DNA from: Rubrobacter xylanophilus
Lineage (GTDB): Bacteria > Actinomycetota > Rubrobacteria > Rubrobacterales > Rubrobacteraceae
Direction of reading: 5' to 3'
Assembly (NCBI RefSeq): GCF_007164525.1
Contig: NZ_AP019791.1
Coordinates: 372,001 to 436,000 of the forward strand
DNA length: 64,000 nt
This document shows, in pieces, positions 50,108-58,253 of this stretch (position 1 is its first letter; each line of letters opens with the position of its first letter). Under the pieces are notes generated by a model. It did not search any database. It was not told the origin of the DNA and was given only the letters and a program-made list of their open reading frames with translations. Made by a program: the position numbers and the translations under genes.

Positions 50108-51239
50108 TCGCGGCGCGGGTGCGCCGAACGATATCCCGGACCACCTCTCGGACGGAGCCGGTCTCGCGCCACACCAGGAGCTGTCGCTCGGACTCGGTGG
50201 GCTCTTCGAGGAGGCGTTCGACGCCGGAGAGGTCCCGGCGGGAGACCTCCGCCGCCAGCTCCACCAGCCTCTCCATGGCCCGGCGGGCCGGGACCGGCTC
50301 GTGGGTGTCGTGGTCCACGAAGAAGCCGTCGAGGCCGTGGCGCTGGGCGTTCCACTTGTTGTCTTCTATCTCGCGCACGGGGCGTACCGGGCGCCGCTGG
50401 CCCGACTCGTACTCCGCGCAGAGCATGTCGCAGGTCGCTGCGGCCAGCGAGATCAGGGCCTCGCTCCGGGCGGGGTCCGTCTGGGCGTCGAAGGCCCTTA
50501 TCTCCAGGGTGGAGAGCTGCGGGTGGGGCCTGATGTCCCACCAGATCTCCCCGAGCCGCTGGATGATGCCCGGCCGGACGATGAAGTCCAGGTAGTCCTT
50601 GTAGGCGTCCCAGGAGCCGAACGGCTCCGGCATCCCAGCGTGGGGGAGGGACCGGGAGAAGATCAGGGCGCGCGCCGAGCGGGTGTCGGTGAACTCGCCC
50701 TGCCAGAACGGGGAGTTGGCCGAGACGGCCAGAAAGTGGGGGACGTACTCCCGGATCCTGTCGAAGAGGTAGATGACCTTCTCCTTGCCTCGCACGGCGT
50801 AGTGGACGTGCAGAGAGAAGGTGTTGTTGCGCCGGATGAGCCAGCCGAGCTTTCGCTTCAGGCGCTGGTAGTGGGGTTTGTCTATGATCTCTTGCTCCCT
50901 CCAGTCCCCGAGGGGGTGTGTGCCGCTCGTCCCGAGCACCCGGTCGAGGCGTTCTGCGTGTTCGAGCAGCTTCCTCCGGCGTGAGATCAGATCCCTCACC
51001 ACCTCGGCGGCCTCCCGGTGGACCCCGGTGTTGGCCTCGATCTCGCAGTCTATTAGCTCGCCCGAGAAGTGCTCGGCCGGCTCTGCGGCGAGGATCTTCT
51101 GTGCTCCCCCGGCGAGCCTGAGCGTCTCCGGGTCGGCGAGCCAGAGCTCCTCCTCGGCCCCCAGGGTTCCCTCCGGTGCACCGGTTTCGAAGGCGTCTTC
51201 CGGAAGCAGCGAACCCGTGGTTCTCTCTTCGTCGCCCAT
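50100..51239 (-). CDS. GCS2 family carboxylate-amine ligase (YbdK type)
   Basis: A 379-residue ATP-dependent ligase of the glutamate-cysteine ligase 2 family (PF04107). GAEEELWLADPETLRL (metal Glu), CEIEANTGVHREA, NNTFSLHVHYAVRG and DIRPHPQLSTLEIRAFDAQT are its signatures. YbdK-type enzymes have weak gamma-glutamyl-cysteine ligase activity; actinobacterial relatives include EgtA of ergothioneine synthesis, but egtB-E are not here. ATG 51239 is chosen because a TAAGAT box (minus 51256-51251) lies 11 bases upstream; GTG 51269 would lie upstream of it. Divergent from the peroxiredoxin gene. Confidence 0.86.
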   Translation of the reverse strand: MGDEERTTGSLLPEDAFETGAPEGTLGAEEELWLADPETLRLAGGAQKILAAEPAEHFSGELIDCEIEANTGVHREAAEVVRDLISRRRKLLEHAERLDRVLGTSGTHPLGDWREQEIIDKPHYQRLKRKLGWLIRRNNTFSLHVHYAVRGKEKVIYLFDRIREYVPHFLAVSANSPFWQGEFTDTRSARALIFSRSLPHAGMPEPFGSWDAYKDYLDFIVRPGIIQRLGEIWWDIRPHPQLSTLEIRAFDAQTDPARSEALISLAAATCDMLCAEYESGQRRPVRPVREIEDNKWNAQRHGLDGFFVDHDTHEPVPARRAMERLVELAAEVSRRDLSGVERLLEEPTESERQLLVWRETGSVREVVRDIVRRTRAATT

Positions 51240-51331
51240 GACCAGCGTGTATCTTACCTGTTTGCGCACCGCAGGATATAGAATGACCCTCCGGATGGTT
51301 CTCGTTTCGCGTGGGAGGAGGTTTTCTGGGG

Positions 51332-51790
51332 ATGCCGGCGGAGGTCGGAGATAGAGCGCCGGACTTCACGCTGCCCGCGGATTCCTGGGAGCGGGAGGTC
51401 TCGCTGGAGGAGGTCTTGAGGGAGGGACCGGTGGTGCTGTTCTTCTACCCGGGGGACTGGTCGAGCGTGTGCACCGACCAGCTCGACGAGGTGCAGGACA
51501 ACCTGCAGGAGTTCTCTCGCCGGGGAGCCCGGGTCCTGGCGATCAGCGTGGATTCCCCGTGGTCGCACCGGGCGTGGGCCGAGGCCCGGGGGATCACCTT
51601 CCCCCTGCTCTCGGACTTCCTCCGCGGGGTTGCGAGGGACTACGGGGTCTTGAACGAACGGGGCTTCGCCGAGCGCGCCTACTTCGTCATAGACCGGGAC
51701 GGGAGGATCAGGGCCCGCCGGGTGGAGCGGACGCCCCGGGACCGGCCGCCGCTGGAGCGGGTGCTCGGGGATTTGGACGGTCTCCTTTGA
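51332..51790 (+). CDS. peroxiredoxin (AhpE/BCP-like)
   Basis: A 152-residue thioredoxin-fold peroxidase. GDRAPDFTLPADSWE, then VVLFFYPGDWSSVCTDQLDEVQDNL with the peroxidatic Cys after the conserved Pro/Thr region, and FPLLSDFLRGVARDYGVL. There is no Cys at the BCP resolving position five residues later, so it is a 1-Cys or atypical enzyme. ATG 51332 has GGAGGAGG 11 nt upstream. A TAGAAT box at about 51278-51283 is a likely -10. Its stop overlaps the next gene (TTGA). Confidence 0.88.
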   Translation: MPAEVGDRAPDFTLPADSWEREVSLEEVLREGPVVLFFYPGDWSSVCTDQLDEVQDNLQEFSRRGARVLAISVDSPWSHRAWAEARGITFPLLSDFLRGVARDYGVLNERGFAERAYFVIDRDGRIRARRVERTPRDRPPLERVLGDLDGLL

Positions 51791-52890
51791 GCCGCCGGTG
51801 GCACAGGAGGTACCGGCGTAGGAGAATGCTCGTGGGTGCGGTGCTCGCCGGGACGCTGGTCCTGCTCGCGCTCGGGGCCTTCTGGGATGGCCGAGGGACC
51901 GGGGAGGGGACGGCGGTCCTCCCGGGAGAACGAGGGGAGAAGACGAAGAAGGAGCCCCCGGCTCCCTACGAGGCCGTCCCGCCGCCCGAGGACGCCACCC
52001 TGCTCGCCGAGCGGGATGTCGAGGTGGACGCTCGCCTGGAGCGCAAGGCCCTCGGCAGGGACGGGGAACGCAGCGTGCCGGTGGGCAGGACGCTCCTTGC
52101 GGGTGCATCGGATGCCTCCGACGGGCCGCTCAAGGACCACCGCCTCGTCGCCTACTACGGGACCCCGCTCTCCGACCAGATGGGGGTGCTCGGGGAGCAT
52201 CCACCGGAGAGGATGATGGAGCTTCTGAGGCGGCAGGCGGCGGCCTACTCCGCCGCGGACCCGGAGCGGCCCGCGGTGCCCACCATCGAGCTCATAGCCT
52301 CCATCGCCCAGCGGGAGCCGGGGGCGGACGGGCTCTACGTCGCCCAGACCGATCCCGGGATAATCCGCGAGTACGCCCGGCTCGCCCGCGAGCACGGGGC
52401 TCTGCTCATGCTCGACGTCCAGCTCGGAAGGGCCTCCGTCATGGAGGAGGTGCGGGCTCTGCGGGAGTTTTTGGAGATGCCGCACGTGCACCTCGCCATA
52501 GATACAGAGTATGCCGTCGGGCCCGGGGAGGTGCCCGGGGTGAACCTCGGGAGCGTCGACGGCTCCGAGATAAACCGGGCCATCCGCTACCTGGACCGGA
52601 TCGTCGAGGAGAAGGGCATCCCGGACAAGGTGCTCCTGGTACACCAGTTCCAGAGCGGCATAGTCACGGGCAAGGACGCCATCCGGCCCACCGACGACGT
52701 GCAGGTGGTGCTGCACGCCGACGGCTTCGGCCGGGCCGAGGACAAGTTCATGAAGTACCGCGTGCTGGTGCGGGAGCAGCCCGTGCAGTACGGGGGCTTC
52801 AAGGTGTTCTATAACTTGGACGAACCCGTTCTCGAGCCGGAGCAGGTGCTCATGCTCGACCCGGCTCCGGCCGTGGTCACCTACCAGTAA
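51787..52890 (+). CDS. membrane-anchored extracytoplasmic protein, unknown (possible TIM-barrel)
   Basis: 367 residues. A basic N-terminus (SRRWHRRYRRRR) and a membrane anchor (about 14-34), a Pro/Glu-rich linker and a domain from about 110 beginning HRLVAYYGTPLSDQMGVLGE. Alternating strands and helices (VPTIELIASIAQ, HGALLMLDVQLG, HVHLAIDTEYAVG, PDKVLLVHQFQSG, DVQVVLHADG) look like a beta/alpha barrel of glycosidase or phosphodiesterase type. Acidic residues at strand ends (LDV, DTEY) could be catalytic. I do not know its function. TTG 51787 overlaps the peroxiredoxin stop. Confidence 0.72.
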   Translation: MSRRWHRRYRRRRMLVGAVLAGTLVLLALGAFWDGRGTGEGTAVLPGERGEKTKKEPPAPYEAVPPPEDATLLAERDVEVDARLERKALGRDGERSVPVGRTLLAGASDASDGPLKDHRLVAYYGTPLSDQMGVLGEHPPERMMELLRRQAAAYSAADPERPAVPTIELIASIAQREPGADGLYVAQTDPGIIREYARLAREHGALLMLDVQLGRASVMEEVRALREFLEMPHVHLAIDTEYAVGPGEVPGVNLGSVDGSEINRAIRYLDRIVEEKGIPDKVLLVHQFQSGIVTGKDAIRPTDDVQVVLHADGFGRAEDKFMKYRVLVREQPVQYGGFKVFYNLDEPVLEPEQVLMLDPAPAVVTYQ

Positions 52891-52918
52891 TCACAGAGGA
52901 GGACGGAGGCGAGAGAGG

Positions 52919-53827
52919 ATGGCTTCTTCTGGGACGAGCGGCGAGCGGCAGCCGGAGCGGCCCGCGGTCTCCCCGGGGCAGGTCTCCTCAGCGGCGGACA
53001 CGGCCCTCACGCTGGCCTACAGCGCCCCGATGCCGGGCTGCGGCTCCCGCTACGCCGACCGAGACCTGGCGCACGAGACGCGTCTGCTGTGGGTGCCGCC
53101 GACCGGAGCCGTGCTGGGCTACGCCGGGGAGCGCGGCGTGGGCGAGACGGTGCTGGAGGCCACCGCGGCCGCGCTCAGGCTTACGGGGAGGGCCGCTCCC
53201 CGCGACGCCGGGTACCTGGCGCCGCTGGCTCGCGGCGCCCTTCTCGGGGAGCGGGTGGAAGTGGTGCTCGCGCGCCTCGGACACGCCGACCTGCGGGCCT
53301 TCGCCCGGGCGCTGGAGATCTCCGGTTCCCGGGGGGCGCTGGAGCACTCGCTGCGGCTCGCCCTGGGGGCCGGCGGGGACACCACCCTGCGCGACGCCAT
53401 GCGCTTCACCGCCGCCCGCGACCCGCTGGCCCGCGAGTACGCCCGCAACTTCGAGGTAACCCGCGAGCTGGCCCGGCCCGCGCTGCTCGCGGCGCTCTCG
53501 CGGGCCGATTCGGCCCGGGCGGCGTTGGTGCAGGCCTACCTGGAGGTGCTCTCGGAGGTTCCCGACGTGGACATCGCCGAGCGGGCGGGCCAGCGGGAGG
53601 CTGAGGACGTCTCCCGGATGGCCCGCGGGGTGCTCAAGGCCGGCGGGGTCCGCTCCCGGCGGGGGCTCGAGGGCATCGCGAACCTGGACGGCATCCTGCG
53701 GGAGAACCCCCGGCTCGCCCCCACGGCCACCGAGCCGCCGGTGATCGCCGCCGCCTTCCTGATAGCCCTGGAGTACGGGCCGGAGGCCCTGAGCTACCGT
53801 CTGAAGCCCGCCTCCGGGGGCCGGTGA
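52919..53827 (+). CDS. divergent CitG-like (triphosphoribosyl-dephospho-CoA synthase superfamily) protein
   Basis: A 302-residue, all-helical protein. The second half (YARNFEVTRELARPALLAAL, VQAYLEVLSEVPDVDIAERAGQREAEDVSRMARGVLKAGG) matches the CitG/MdcB superfamily (PF01874) well. The conserved active-site motifs are changed: PKPG reads PMPGCGSRYAD, the NTHLG-like motif is replaced by DAGYLAPLA, and the final PGTTAD reads PTATEP. Canonical CitG joins dephospho-CoA to ATP for the citrate lyase prosthetic group; no citrate or malonate lyase is here. It may have another substrate or be non-catalytic. It follows 28 nt after the anchored protein and precedes the CbiX gene. ATG 52919 after GGAGGACGGAGG. 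Confidence 0.72.
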   Translation: MASSGTSGERQPERPAVSPGQVSSAADTALTLAYSAPMPGCGSRYADRDLAHETRLLWVPPTGAVLGYAGERGVGETVLEATAAALRLTGRAAPRDAGYLAPLARGALLGERVEVVLARLGHADLRAFARALEISGSRGALEHSLRLALGAGGDTTLRDAMRFTAARDPLAREYARNFEVTRELARPALLAALSRADSARAALVQAYLEVLSEVPDVDIAERAGQREAEDVSRMARGVLKAGGVRSRRGLEGIANLDGILRENPRLAPTATEPPVIAAAFLIALEYGPEALSYRLKPASGGR

Positions 53828-53894
53828 AACCTTTCCCGGACCCGGCGCGCGGCCCTGCTAGAATCGGGCACGGCGGACCATACGGGAGGAAGAG

Positions 53895-54656
53895 ATGAAG
53901 GCGCTCGTCATAGTCGGACACGGCTCGCACCTCAACCAGGACTCCAGCCTGCCGGTCTACGAGCACGCCGAGCGGATCCGGCGCACCGGCGCGTTCGATG
54001 AGGTTGTGGAGTGCTTCTGGAAGGAGGAGCCCTCCATGCGCCACGTGCTGGACCTCGTGGAGTCCGAGGAGGTCGTGGTGGTCCCCGCCTTCATCTCCGA
54101 GGGTTACTTCACCCAGCAGGTCATCCCCCGGGAGCTGGGGCTGGACGGCCCGGTCACCCGCCGGGGCGGCAGGGTCATCCGCTACGCGGGGCCGCTCGGG
54201 GCCTTCGAGGGCATGCCGGACGTCATCCTGGAGCGGGTGCGTGACCTCCTTGGCGAGAGGAGGCTCTCCGGTCGCACCGCGCTCGTGCTCCTCGGCCACG
54301 GCACCGACCTCAACCGCAACTCGGCCGGCGTGATCTACCTGAACGCCCGGCGCCTGCGGGAGCGCGGCGTCTTCGACGCGGTGGAGGTCGGATTTCTGGA
54401 CCAGGAGCCCGAGATCGGCCGGGTGGTCGAGGAGGCCGCGGCGGAGAACGTCATCGTGATCCCGCTGTTCATCGCCGAGGGCTGGCACACCCGGGAGACG
54501 ATCCCGGAGGATCTGGGGCTCGAAGGCGAGGTGACCGTCCGGGATGGAAAGACGGTCTTCTACGGCGCCCCGGTCGGGACCCACCCCTCGATGGCCCGCC
54601 TGATCGCCGACCGGGCCCGGGAGGCGGAGGAGAGGGAAGTTCCCGTTGCCGGCTGA
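53895..54656 (+). CDS. tandem CbiX-type sirohydrochlorin chelatase-like protein
   Basis: A 253-residue class II chelatase fold with two CbiX repeats. Repeat 1: VIVGHGSHLNQDS ... PAFISEGYFTQQVIP. Repeat 2: VLLGHGTDLNRNS ... PLFIAEGWHTRETIP. The metal-binding histidine pair of CbiX is complete only in repeat 2; in repeat 1 the second His is Phe. Such enzymes insert Co, Ni or Fe into sirohydrochlorin. A TAGAAT box at about 53860-53865 and GGGAGGAAG before ATG 53895 show its own promoter and ribosome site. Its stop lies inside the start of the Fe-S gene. No other tetrapyrrole gene is in the window. Confidence 0.87.
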   Translation: MKALVIVGHGSHLNQDSSLPVYEHAERIRRTGAFDEVVECFWKEEPSMRHVLDLVESEEVVVVPAFISEGYFTQQVIPRELGLDGPVTRRGGRVIRYAGPLGAFEGMPDVILERVRDLLGERRLSGRTALVLLGHGTDLNRNSAGVIYLNARRLRERGVFDAVEVGFLDQEPEIGRVVEEAAAENVIVIPLFIAEGWHTRETIPEDLGLEGEVTVRDGKTVFYGAPVGTHPSMARLIADRAREAEEREVPVAG

Positions 54657-55443
54657 GAGCCCCGCGAGGGCGGCCCGCGAGGCGTTCGCGGGCTGGGTGG
54701 AGGAACACCCCGGTGGACGCCTCTTCGGCCAGGTGCTGGTTCGCCGGGAGGAGGAGGGCTACTCCATCCGCCACGCCGCCGACCGCGACCGCATCGACCT
54801 CGAGGTCTACGACGACCCCCGGGCGGCCCGCGAGATCGCCCGACTCACCGCCGACGGCCAGCACCGGCCGCTGAAGAGCTCGCCCAACCTCCGGCGAGGG
54901 TGGGAGATACGCGTCCCCGACCGGGCGGCGCTGGCAATAGCCATGAACTACCTCTACCCGGCCGGCGTCGTCCACTGGTACCTGCTGCGAGAGGGGAGTC
55001 TGCCCGTGACCCACTTCCGGGAGAACGCCGCCCGCCAGAGTGGCATCTACGAGCGCATCCGGGACCTCTCCGACGCGGCGGTCCGCGACGCGGTGCGGGC
55101 CTGTTGCGCCGACGAGGTGTGTCTCAAGCGGGTCATGTGGGACGTGGACCGCGGCGTTCCGCTCGGGGTGGAGCGGGGCTCCGGGGAGATCCCCTGCCCC
55201 GAACCCTGCAGCCTCTTCGTCTCCTTCGCCCGGCGGGTGCGGCTCTTCGAGCGGGAGGGGCGCTACGCCGACGAGGCGGGCCTCACCCCCTCCGAGCGGG
55301 AGGATCTGGCCGCGCTGGTGGAGGCCGCGGCCTCGGGGGAGGTCCGCTTCGCCCGCGAGGCCGAGTTCGAGGAACCGATAAACGAGCGCCGGATGCGCTA
55401 CCGGCGGCTCACGCTCGTCCCCAAGCTGCGCGGCTCCGGATAG
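54646..55443 (+). CDS. DR2241-like 4Fe-4S protein
   Basis: A 265-residue cytoplasmic protein resembling the region fused to CbiX in Deinococcus DR2241 (a stabilising domain and a 4Fe-4S domain). The cysteine set is Cys153-Cys154 and Cys159 in ACCADEVCLKRVMW and about Cys184 and Cys188 in IPCPEPCSLF, followed by a helical C-terminal part. The N-terminal half (HPGGRLFGQVLVRREEEGYSIRHAADR, ALAIAMNYLYPAGVVHWYLLREG) would be the stabilising domain. In haloarchaea related proteins sit in cobalamin gene clusters. TTG 54646 overlaps the CbiX gene by 11 bases, so both are made together. It probably assists or replaces a redox step of the chelatase. Confidence 0.75.
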   Translation: MPAESPARAAREAFAGWVEEHPGGRLFGQVLVRREEEGYSIRHAADRDRIDLEVYDDPRAAREIARLTADGQHRPLKSSPNLRRGWEIRVPDRAALAIAMNYLYPAGVVHWYLLREGSLPVTHFRENAARQSGIYERIRDLSDAAVRDAVRACCADEVCLKRVMWDVDRGVPLGVERGSGEIPCPEPCSLFVSFARRVRLFEREGRYADEAGLTPSEREDLAALVEAAASGEVRFAREAEFEEPINERRMRYRRLTLVPKLRGSG

Positions 55444-55570
55444 CGCCCGAAACGTTCTGCGCCCCGCCGCGTACCGTTGTTTTACGGACGCCGAATTGCG
55501 GGTAACACCGTCCGTGCGGTCCAAGAACCGCACGGAGCAGAGAGAGAGCGAGACGAGGAGGTCTTCGAAG

Positions 55571-56194
55571 TTGGCGGCGAAGCGTAAGGGCGCGAGATTG
55601 GGGGCCAGGGTGGGTGCCCGGGTGGCCCCGAAGGCGGGCAAGGTTGCGGCCAAGTCGGCATGGAGGCTCGGGAAGGCCGAGGCAAAGCTGGCCCGGAGGG
55701 CCCTGAGCTCCCGGGAGCCGCGCTCCAGCCGGTACTTGAAGTACGGTCTCTTCACGCTGCTCGGCGCGGGCGTCGGGGCGCTACTCGGGCGTTTCCGTAG
55801 GGGTGAAGGTCCGGTGGGAGGCTGGGGCGGTCCGGCCGAGGCCCCCTCGCCCGCCGAACAGGCCCGCTCCGAGCCCTCGTCCGGGCCGCTCATCGGCGAG
55901 GAGCGGCGCCCGGAGAGCGGGGCCGGGACCGGCCAGCAGGAGGAGATCGAGCAGCGCATACGGAGCGAGATAGGGACCGATCCCCGCACCGCCACGATGG
56001 CCCGCGTGAACGTGGAGGTCAACGACGGCGTCGCCGAGCTACGGGGAGAGGCCCCCTCCGAGGAGGCCCGCCGGGCCGCCGGAGAGATAGCCTCTCGCAC
56101 CGAAGGGGTCAGAGAGGTGCGCAACCTCCTGACCGTGAACCCCGAAGGCCCCGGCAGGGAGCGGCAGTCCGGGGAGCCCGACCGGCCCTCCTGA
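55571..56194 (+). CDS. BON-domain protein with a basic N-terminus
   Basis: 207 residues. The first 50 are Lys/Arg/Ala-rich (AAKRKGARLGARVGARVAPKAGKVAAK), then one short hydrophobic helix (about 62-75, YGLFTLLGAGVGALLG), a Gly/Pro/Glu linker and a C-terminal BON domain (about 130-190: EIEQRIRSEIGTDPRTATMARVNVEVNDGVAELRGEAPSEE... EGVREVRNLLTV). BON domains bind membranes or ligands in OsmY-like proteins. TTG 55571 is chosen because GAGGAGG lies 10 nt upstream; in-frame GTG 55514 and TTG 55496 are alternatives. Confidence 0.78.
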   Translation: MAAKRKGARLGARVGARVAPKAGKVAAKSAWRLGKAEAKLARRALSSREPRSSRYLKYGLFTLLGAGVGALLGRFRRGEGPVGGWGGPAEAPSPAEQARSEPSSGPLIGEERRPESGAGTGQQEEIEQRIRSEIGTDPRTATMARVNVEVNDGVAELRGEAPSEEARRAAGEIASRTEGVREVRNLLTVNPEGPGRERQSGEPDRPS

Positions 56195-56206
56195 GGGCGT
56201 TAAGAA

Positions 56207-56243
56207 GCGAAAGGGGCCAGGCTTTCCAGCTCGGCCCCTTCGC
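56207..56243. terminator. bidirectional hairpin terminator between BON gene and phosphomannomutase
   Basis: GCGAA-A-GGGGCC (56207-56218) pairs with GGCCCC-TTCGC (56233-56243) with one bulged A and a 14-base loop. It lies between two convergent genes, 12 bases from each stop. On the minus strand it is followed by TTCTT. Confidence 0.7.
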
Positions 56244-56254
56244 CGTGCACTACT

Positions 56255-57613
56255 CTAGGGATTGCGGACGAGGCTCAACACCTCGTCTCGGACCTGCGCC
56301 ATCGTCTTCTCGTCGCGCGCCTCGACGTTCAGGCGGAGCAGGGGCTCGGTGTTCGAGGGCCTCAGGTTGAACCACCAGTCGCCGGCGTCCACCGTCAGGC
56401 CGTCGAGGTGGTCGGTCTCCACGCCGCCGCGCTTGAGGTAGAAGTTCTCCACCTTCTGCAGGACGGCCTGCTGGTCTTCCACCTCGGAGTTTATCTCCCC
56501 GGAGCGGACGTAGGGGTCTATGGGCTCTAGCAGCTTCGAGATGGGGCCCTCCTGGCGGGCGACCAGCTCGGCGACGGTCAGCATGGCGATGATGCCCGAA
56601 TCGGCGAAGTAGTTGTCCCGGAAGTAGAAGTGCCCCGAGTGTTCCGCCCCGAAGGCTGCGTTGTGCTCCCGCATCTGCGGCTTGATGATCGAGTGCCCCG
56701 CCCGGGTGCGCACCGCCCGGCCCCCCTCGCGCTCGATGAGCTCGGGCAGGGCCTTGGAGCAGACCGCGCTGTAGAGGATGGTGGCCCCGGGCTCCTTCTC
56801 CAGGATGTTCTTGGCGACGAGCGCAGCGAGCAGGTCCCCGGAGATGGTGCGGCCGTTCTCGTCGACTACGAAGCAGCGGTCGGCGTCGCCGTCGAAGGCC
56901 GCGCCGAGGTCCGCGCCCTCGGCCACCACCCGCTCCTGCAGCTCGGCCATGTTCTCCGGTACGATGGGGTTGGGGGGGTGGTTGGGGAAGGAACCGTCCA
57001 GCTCGAAGTACATCGGGACCACCTCGAAGGGCAGCCGCTCGAAGATCGGCGGGAGCATCTTGCCCGCCATGCCGTTGCCGGCGTCCACCACGATCTTCAG
57101 GGGGCGCAGCCCCTCCCGGTCGATGAAGCTCAGACAGTGCTCGGTGTATTCCGGCAGGATGTCGCCCCGCTCCACGGAGCCGCGCACCTCCGAAGGGCCG
57201 GGAAGCTTGCCGGAGAGGATGAGATCCCGTATCTGGCTTATTCCGCTCTCACCGGAGAGGGCTATGGCCTCCTCCCGGCAGAGCTTGAAACCGTTGTATT
57301 CCTTGGGGTTGTGCGAGGCGGTGACCATCGCCCCACCGGGCTCCTCCAGGTGCCCCACGGCGAAGTAGAGGGCGTCGGTGGAGGTCATCCCCAGGTCCAG
57401 CACGTCGGCCCCGGATTCGGTGACCCCCTCGATGAACGCCCTCTCGAGCGCCTCGCCGGAGAGGCGCATGTCGCGGGCGACGATCACCCTGGCCCCTGAG
57501 AGCCCCAGGTGGTGGACGAAGGCGCGGCCTATGTCGCGTGCCACGTCCTCGTCGAGGCTCTCCGGATACACCCCCCGTATGTCGTAGGCCTTGAAGATTG
57601 ACTCGTCGATCAT
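56255..57613 (-). CDS. manB: phosphomannomutase/phosphoglucomutase
   Basis: Interconverts hexose 6- and 1-phosphates, feeding GDP-mannose or UDP-glucose for polysaccharides. 452 residues of the alpha-D-phosphohexomutase family. FKAYDIRGVYPESL, the phosphoserine loop VTASHNPKEYNGFKL, the metal loop GAAFDGDADRCFVVDE, the sugar loop GAEHSGHFYFRDN and the phosphate loop LRPSNTEPLLRL are complete. It resembles the AlgC/ManB group. ATG 57613 follows CGGAGGTGGC. Convergent with the BON gene and divergent from the CPBP protease. Confidence 0.94.
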   Translation of the reverse strand: MIDESIFKAYDIRGVYPESLDEDVARDIGRAFVHHLGLSGARVIVARDMRLSGEALERAFIEGVTESGADVLDLGMTSTDALYFAVGHLEEPGGAMVTASHNPKEYNGFKLCREEAIALSGESGISQIRDLILSGKLPGPSEVRGSVERGDILPEYTEHCLSFIDREGLRPLKIVVDAGNGMAGKMLPPIFERLPFEVVPMYFELDGSFPNHPPNPIVPENMAELQERVVAEGADLGAAFDGDADRCFVVDENGRTISGDLLAALVAKNILEKEPGATILYSAVCSKALPELIEREGGRAVRTRAGHSIIKPQMREHNAAFGAEHSGHFYFRDNYFADSGIIAMLTVAELVARQEGPISKLLEPIDPYVRSGEINSEVEDQQAVLQKVENFYLKRGGVETDHLDGLTVDAGDWWFNLRPSNTEPLLRLNVEARDEKTMAQVRDEVLSLVRNP

Positions 57614-57713
57614 CGCCACCTCCGGAATCTCTTCAGGGGCTGCGGCCCGGTTGGGTACAATAGCGGTTAACGACCCGCCGTGCATGTTCCGAAGCCTCCG
57701 GAGGGATTATTCC

Positions 57714-58253
57714 GTGGGACCGCGGTTCGTTAAACAGGCGGCGCTCTTCTACGGCCTGATGGCGGTGGCGGCGGCGCTGTGGAGCGGGCTCAGGGGGTGG
57801 GGGCTCCCGCTCTCCGGGGGCTCGCCGCTGCGGGAGGTGCTTCTTGGGATGGCGGCTGCCGCGGGCACCGTGCTGCTGGGGATGCTCACCTACCGGGCGT
57901 TGCCTCCCCTGCGAAAGCTGGCCGGAGAGCTCGCCCCCCACCTGATAGACCCCGCCGATCGGAGGGGGCTCGTACTGATCTCCGCGTTCAGCGGGATCTC
58001 CGAGGAGCTGCTCTTCCGCGGCGCGGTGCAGCAGGAGTTCGGGCTCGTGCCGGCGGTCCTGCTCTTCGGGGCCCTGCATATCGGGCCGGATCGGCGCTAC
58101 CTGATCTGGACGGTGTGGGCGCTGGCCGCGGGTTTTCTGTACGGGTTGCTGTTCGCGACGACCGGGGGGTTGCTCGCCCCCGTCGTCGCCCACGCGCTCC
58201 ACAACGCCGCGACGCTTCTGGCCTGGAAGCGCCTGCGGGAACGCGAGCGGTGA
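57714..58253 (+). CDS. CPBP family intramembrane metalloprotease
   Basis: A 179-residue membrane protein with about five to six helices. The motifs of the CPBP/ABI family are present: SEELLFRGAVQQEF (EExxxR), FGALHIG (FxxxH) and HALHNAATLLAW (HxxxN). Family members are Rce1-like proteases or bacteriocin immunity proteins. GTG 57714 is chosen because CGGAGGG lies 8 nt upstream; ATG 57684 is in frame but has none. A TACAAT box at about 57655-57660 is the likely -10. The stop overlaps the next gene. Confidence 0.86.
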   Translation: MGPRFVKQAALFYGLMAVAAALWSGLRGWGLPLSGGSPLREVLLGMAAAAGTVLLGMLTYRALPPLRKLAGELAPHLIDPADRRGLVLISAFSGISEELLFRGAVQQEFGLVPAVLLFGALHIGPDRRYLIWTVWALAAGFLYGLLFATTGGLLAPVVAHALHNAATLLAWKRLRERER

